Of a stretch of DNA of 64,000 bases, positions 60,908-64,000 are shown one piece after another. This stretch comes from Patiria pectinifera. Its lineage: Eukaryota; Echinodermata; Asteroidea; Valvatida; Asterinidae. The position numbers and the translations under genes are program-made. The stretch covers positions 8,947,501 through 9,011,500 of the forward strand of contig CM057146.1 in the NCBI GenBank assembly GCA_029964075.1, written 5' to 3'. The notes under the pieces were generated by a model. It saw nothing but the letters and a program-made list of their open reading frames with translations. It ran no database searches and had not been told where the DNA came from. Position 1 is the first letter of the stretch; each line of letters starts with the position of its first letter.

Positions 60908-63564
60908 CTACTTTGGACTGGAGGCCAACACCTCCCCCTCCAGCGGTTCCTCCGAGGCCAACGTGAACTCTTCGTCCTCGGCCGACTCTTGGCTGGACCC
61001 CCGTTTCAGGCCAGAGTGCACCTTGGTGTTGGTGGCCTCCTGCTGTCTCTTCTCGTAGTTCCTGACGTCGTCTTCGCTCATGTCTGTGATTAACGAGAGA
61101 AATAACTCAATATTAGGTTTTTGCCCTTCACCAATGTTACAAACACTGTATACTCAGCGAGAAATAATGGTCAAAATTTGTTCCCATAATGCAGCCTATC
61201 AACTAATGTTGCACAAACCAGACCCGAACCCGTAACCGACCCGACCCGACTTCTGTTAGAATCAGGTCAGTTTTTCCATCATTTCAGTCGGAAAGGGTCG
61301 ATTTGGGTGTGGGTTTGTGATTTTTGGGTAGGGTTGGTTAGGCCTCTTGTAAAAAACCCGAAGTTAACCAAAGTGAACCCAAAATAAAACTGAATCCTAC
61401 CGTACAATATGATTCAGTTACTGAGAGATAACTTTCCCACATGATGCGGGTAAGTTAAGGCACAAAAAGAGGACACAGTTGCCCAAGCCAGATCGGATCG
61501 GTTCGGTTTCGGGTTGGTTTTCCTTGAATTTTTGTTGGTGCCGGGTCGGGTCGGATTTGGGGAGTTTAGATCGGATTCGGTTTATATCTATAATATTTGG
61601 GGTTGGTTTGGACTAGTCAACCCGACCTGAGGCACAGCATTACTATCAGATGAATGATATCCTGTCTTGGGAACTTGGTACTCTGGCCAGAGAGATTCTG
61701 AGCATGCCTATTAGCTTGAGTTTAGCTGAAGAATCAACTGGATTTGATTCAACTTGATGATAGCTCCCTCTTCTGGTGGCTTGACCGCACTTGGCAGAGA
61801 TGGGACAATTGCTGCCCATACATTAAAGGTATAGTCCATCATTTGTAATTTGTGCATTTTGTTCGTTTGAAGCAACAAAAGTGCTCAAAATCTAAAGAAG
61901 GGTGCTGAACAACTAACCTAATGAAGTTTCAGCTCAGCTTCAGCTGTATTATATTCCGAGAAAAACAGCATTCTAGGATCTCGATTTCAAATCAAAAGTT
62001 GCTGAATCATGTTTTGATTGAATTGGGCCCGAATTCAGCGTCCGATACACGTTCTCACTGAGCCGATTGCAGCTACGCGATGTCGCGCACTGATCCGACG
62101 AATTACAGCAACCGCTCGCGCATGTGCATCGTGCCAATGCTTGCGCACGCTTCGCCGAATAACAAAACGAACTTCTAATTTAAATTTCCTACGGTGCGTC
62201 TTAAGAAGCACTGTTGAAAAGGCCTTCTTTTGTTGATTTCTTCAAAATGACAGCTTGCCAGAAAGAATAATTTCACAGGGAGTTTAGTCCCCTTACTATC
62301 TTTCAACCAGTATGTTTTTCAACAATAATTACCCCAGTTACTTTTTTGATAGCTGAAAGTGATGGACTCTGGCTTTAAACTGTTTTTAACAAAAGCCGGC
62401 CTGTACTTACCAAACCATTCGTCAATCCATGCAAACGCTTGTTTGTGCCCAAGCAAAAGTATATCTTGAATTGCCTGTAAATAACATTAAACACATAAAT
62501 ATAACTACAAAAAACACACATATACACAATGGCTTTATCCAATGTTAAACTCAGACATCACATAATAGGTTTTGGTTCACAAATTCTTCATGTTACAAAT
62601 TAGTCATGTCAATTTACGGCAATTTTAATATAAAATTATAAAGTTATGAAAATATGCACTTTTATTTTTTTCTGATGTAATTGACACAAGAAGAGGACAA
62701 TAGAAGCTGACTTACCCTATGCACAACGCTTTCTACCCTGGACTGAAAGCCCCAGACTTCAAACTTGACTCGTACCACTTTATACGAACACATGATGGTA
62801 TCGCATTGTTTCTGCATTCATACACAAAAAAATAAACAATCTCAAATATCTGCACATAATGACTGTGTTCTTTTCTGTGCACAGCCATTTCAACATTTTC
62901 ATTATTAGCTCCTCCATTGGATCTAAGCGCAGTCATGATTTTTGGCCTAAAGTGCCATGGCTAGTGCACACTGACAAACATAGGGAATTTTGTTGTGGTA
63001 GAGAATTGTGAACCATACAAACATTAAGTAACTTTATTTTTCATTGTGGAGAAAATTTGAAAAGTTTGTTTCCAAAAATGTGATAAACATCATACAAAAA
63101 GGCAAAAAAAAAAATGTAATTTAGAAACAGCTTGTTATACTGTTATATGCTCTATAACTTTTCGTTACCATGCAACTATTTCTGACTTTTCCTAAATTGA
63201 TATACATGTATCGCACTGTTGGTGATAAACTCTTCATTTGTAGGTACCGGTACATCAGGTAAGTTAAAGGAACATGGTTGCTTACATATGTTAGCACTTA
63301 AGAGTTTATTTTTATGGATGCAATGCTTTTGATTATTAAAGGGTGTTTGTCTCATTAAACCTGGAATAAGCATTGTTCCTATCTCAATACAATCAGAGTG
63401 GCAAATTCATTCTTCCTGACAAACTTCCACCATGAAAAGTAAATGTCGCCCTCTAGTGGATATGAATGGCCAGGCAGAAAAAAAACATCAATTACTCTAT
63501 TCACCTTCCATCCTGGCTGTAGAGGTCCCCTTCCTGTTTTCCTGGATTGGAATTTCGTCAGGTC
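60908..63564 (-). CDS. PITPNC1: Phosphatidylinositol transfer protein, PITPNC1/RdgB-beta type, 3' part, frameshifted
   Basis: Four minus-strand exons are visible: 63505-63564 (DLTKFQSRKTGRGPLQPGWK), 62716-62812 (MCSYKVVRVKF then EVWGFQSRVESVVHR), 62411-62474 (AIQDILLLGHKQAFAWIDEW) and 60908-61083 (DMSEDDVRNYEKRQQEAT and an acidic tail to the stop). All have GT-AG sites. ILL.GH.QAFAW.DEW.DM followed by an EATN tail marks the RdgB-beta class rather than PITP alpha/beta. The family moves phosphatidylinositol and phosphatidic acid between membranes. Upstream exons with the lipid-binding pocket lie beyond the right edge. Exon 62716-62812 is 97 bases and needs one base less near 62760 to stay in frame; as written it stops within the exon. 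A sequencing error, an allele or decay could explain this. The introns hold a SINE fragment, an ACCCGACC element and a TTAA element. Confidence 0.9.
61113..61159 (-). mobile_element. tRNA-Ser SINE fragment
   Basis: GGTTTTTGCCCTTCACC and AAACACTGTATACTCAG match the 3' end of the SINE at 30092-30252. The tRNA-like head is absent. It lies in a PITPNC1 intron, 30 bases from an exon. Confidence 0.7.
61215..61630. mobile_element. ACCCGACCCG-rich element, copy 2
   Basis: CCGACCCGACCCGAC at the left and GGGTCGGGTCGG at the right flank an interior with CCATCATTTCAGTCGG and CTTGTAAAAAACCCGAAG, both also present in the copy at 27548-27815. It lies in a PITPNC1 intron. Confidence 0.6.
61823..62378. mobile_element. 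TTAA-flanked non-autonomous element, copy B
   Basis: TTAA-AGGTATAGTCC at the left and GGACTCTGGCT-TTAA at the right bracket a 548-base element. Read inversely it aligns with copy A (29544-30031), sharing GAAGCAACAAAAGTGCTCAA, GATCTCGATTTCAAATC, GTCGCGCACTGATCCGACGA and TTTAGTCCCCTTACTATCTT. It lies in the last PITPNC1 intron. Confidence 0.75.
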
Positions 63565-64000
63565 CTTTATAAAACAAACAAGAAAGAGAGAGATCGGAAT
63601 TTTGTGAAAACCCTGAATAAACAAGGAACTGAAAATTGTGCTTCTGTATGTTATTCATGTGGCCTTTCTAGGAAATTGGAAGGGAAACGGGTAAAAACTA
63701 CACAGATGTTTTGCATTTGTTTTTGAACAAATATTGCTGATGTTGCACACACATTAAATTTGGATGAATTGACAGAAATTGTGACAGTTGCGTATGAAAG
63801 CCATTACTATTTTGGCAAACAAGTATTCAGCTGAATTGACTCTTCCATATATTCTGTATGGGGGGGAGTGCAATGGGGGTGTTGCAATGGAGAGGGGGGG
63901 GGGGGGGGGGACGGACATATGTGCCCCCCAATTTTTTGCAGTGCACCCCCAGGTTCCCCTCAGAATTTTAACATCAGTTACGAAACTGAATCTGCACTGT
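63565..64000. other. Intronic tail of the window
   Basis: This is presumably PITPNC1 intron on the minus strand. A pure G tract of about 18 bases is at 63893-63910, followed by GCCCCCCAATTTTTTGC. No exon is seen. Confidence 0.4.

Overview
This is a piece of an animal nuclear genome, most likely an echinoderm or close relative. Several genes are split by GT-AG introns, the intergenic DNA is AT-rich and packed with short non-autonomous transposons and tRNA-derived SINEs, and the replication-dependent histone genes have metazoan 3' stem-loops. The histone H4 carries Cys73, a residue known from sea urchin H4, which supports echinoderm affinity; the H2B N-terminus ([16 protein letters not shown]) also looks echinoderm. 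Species cannot be fixed from the sequence alone.

Layout. 1-18.2 kb: no convincing gene apart from one weak candidate 3' exon (minus, about 227-547); CpG-rich blocks alternate with AT-rich DNA. 18.2-20.8 kb (+): complete three-exon MOSMO (modulator of Smoothened). 20.9-25.2 kb: decayed DNA transposons. 25.35-36.85 kb (-): complete eleven-exon ARPC1, the WD-repeat subunit of the Arp2/3 complex; its introns hold at least ten repeat insertions. 37-40.3 kb: stacked inverted-repeat elements. 40.4-41.9 kb (+): complete two-exon 3-mercaptopyruvate sulfurtransferase. 42-48 kb: gene-free DNA with hairpin elements. 48.2-55.5 kb: one copy each of H2B (-), H2A (+), H3.2 (-) and H4 (-); H2A and H2B are divergent, and no H1 is seen. 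55.5-60.9 kb: more inverted-repeat elements. 60.9 kb to the right edge (-): the 3' half of a PITPNC1 (RdgB-beta)-type phosphatidylinositol transfer protein, with an apparent one-base frameshift in one exon.

The genes are not a pathway; they are unrelated housekeeping and signalling genes plus a dispersed histone quartet. The histone genes share a regulatory logic: TATA and CCAAT boxes, GATCC motifs, an H2B octamer, and a 3' stem-loop plus purine-rich downstream element. All four also share a further TCATGTCTG motif just beyond that element, which I do not recognise from described histone 3' ends. I found no gene cluster that amounts to a new biological system. The points most worth a second look are that histone motif, a composite CCAAT module shared by H2A/H2B and H3, a TTAA-flanked element family, long double-strand-forming hairpins (one beside an ARPC1 splice donor), and the PITPNC1 frameshift.
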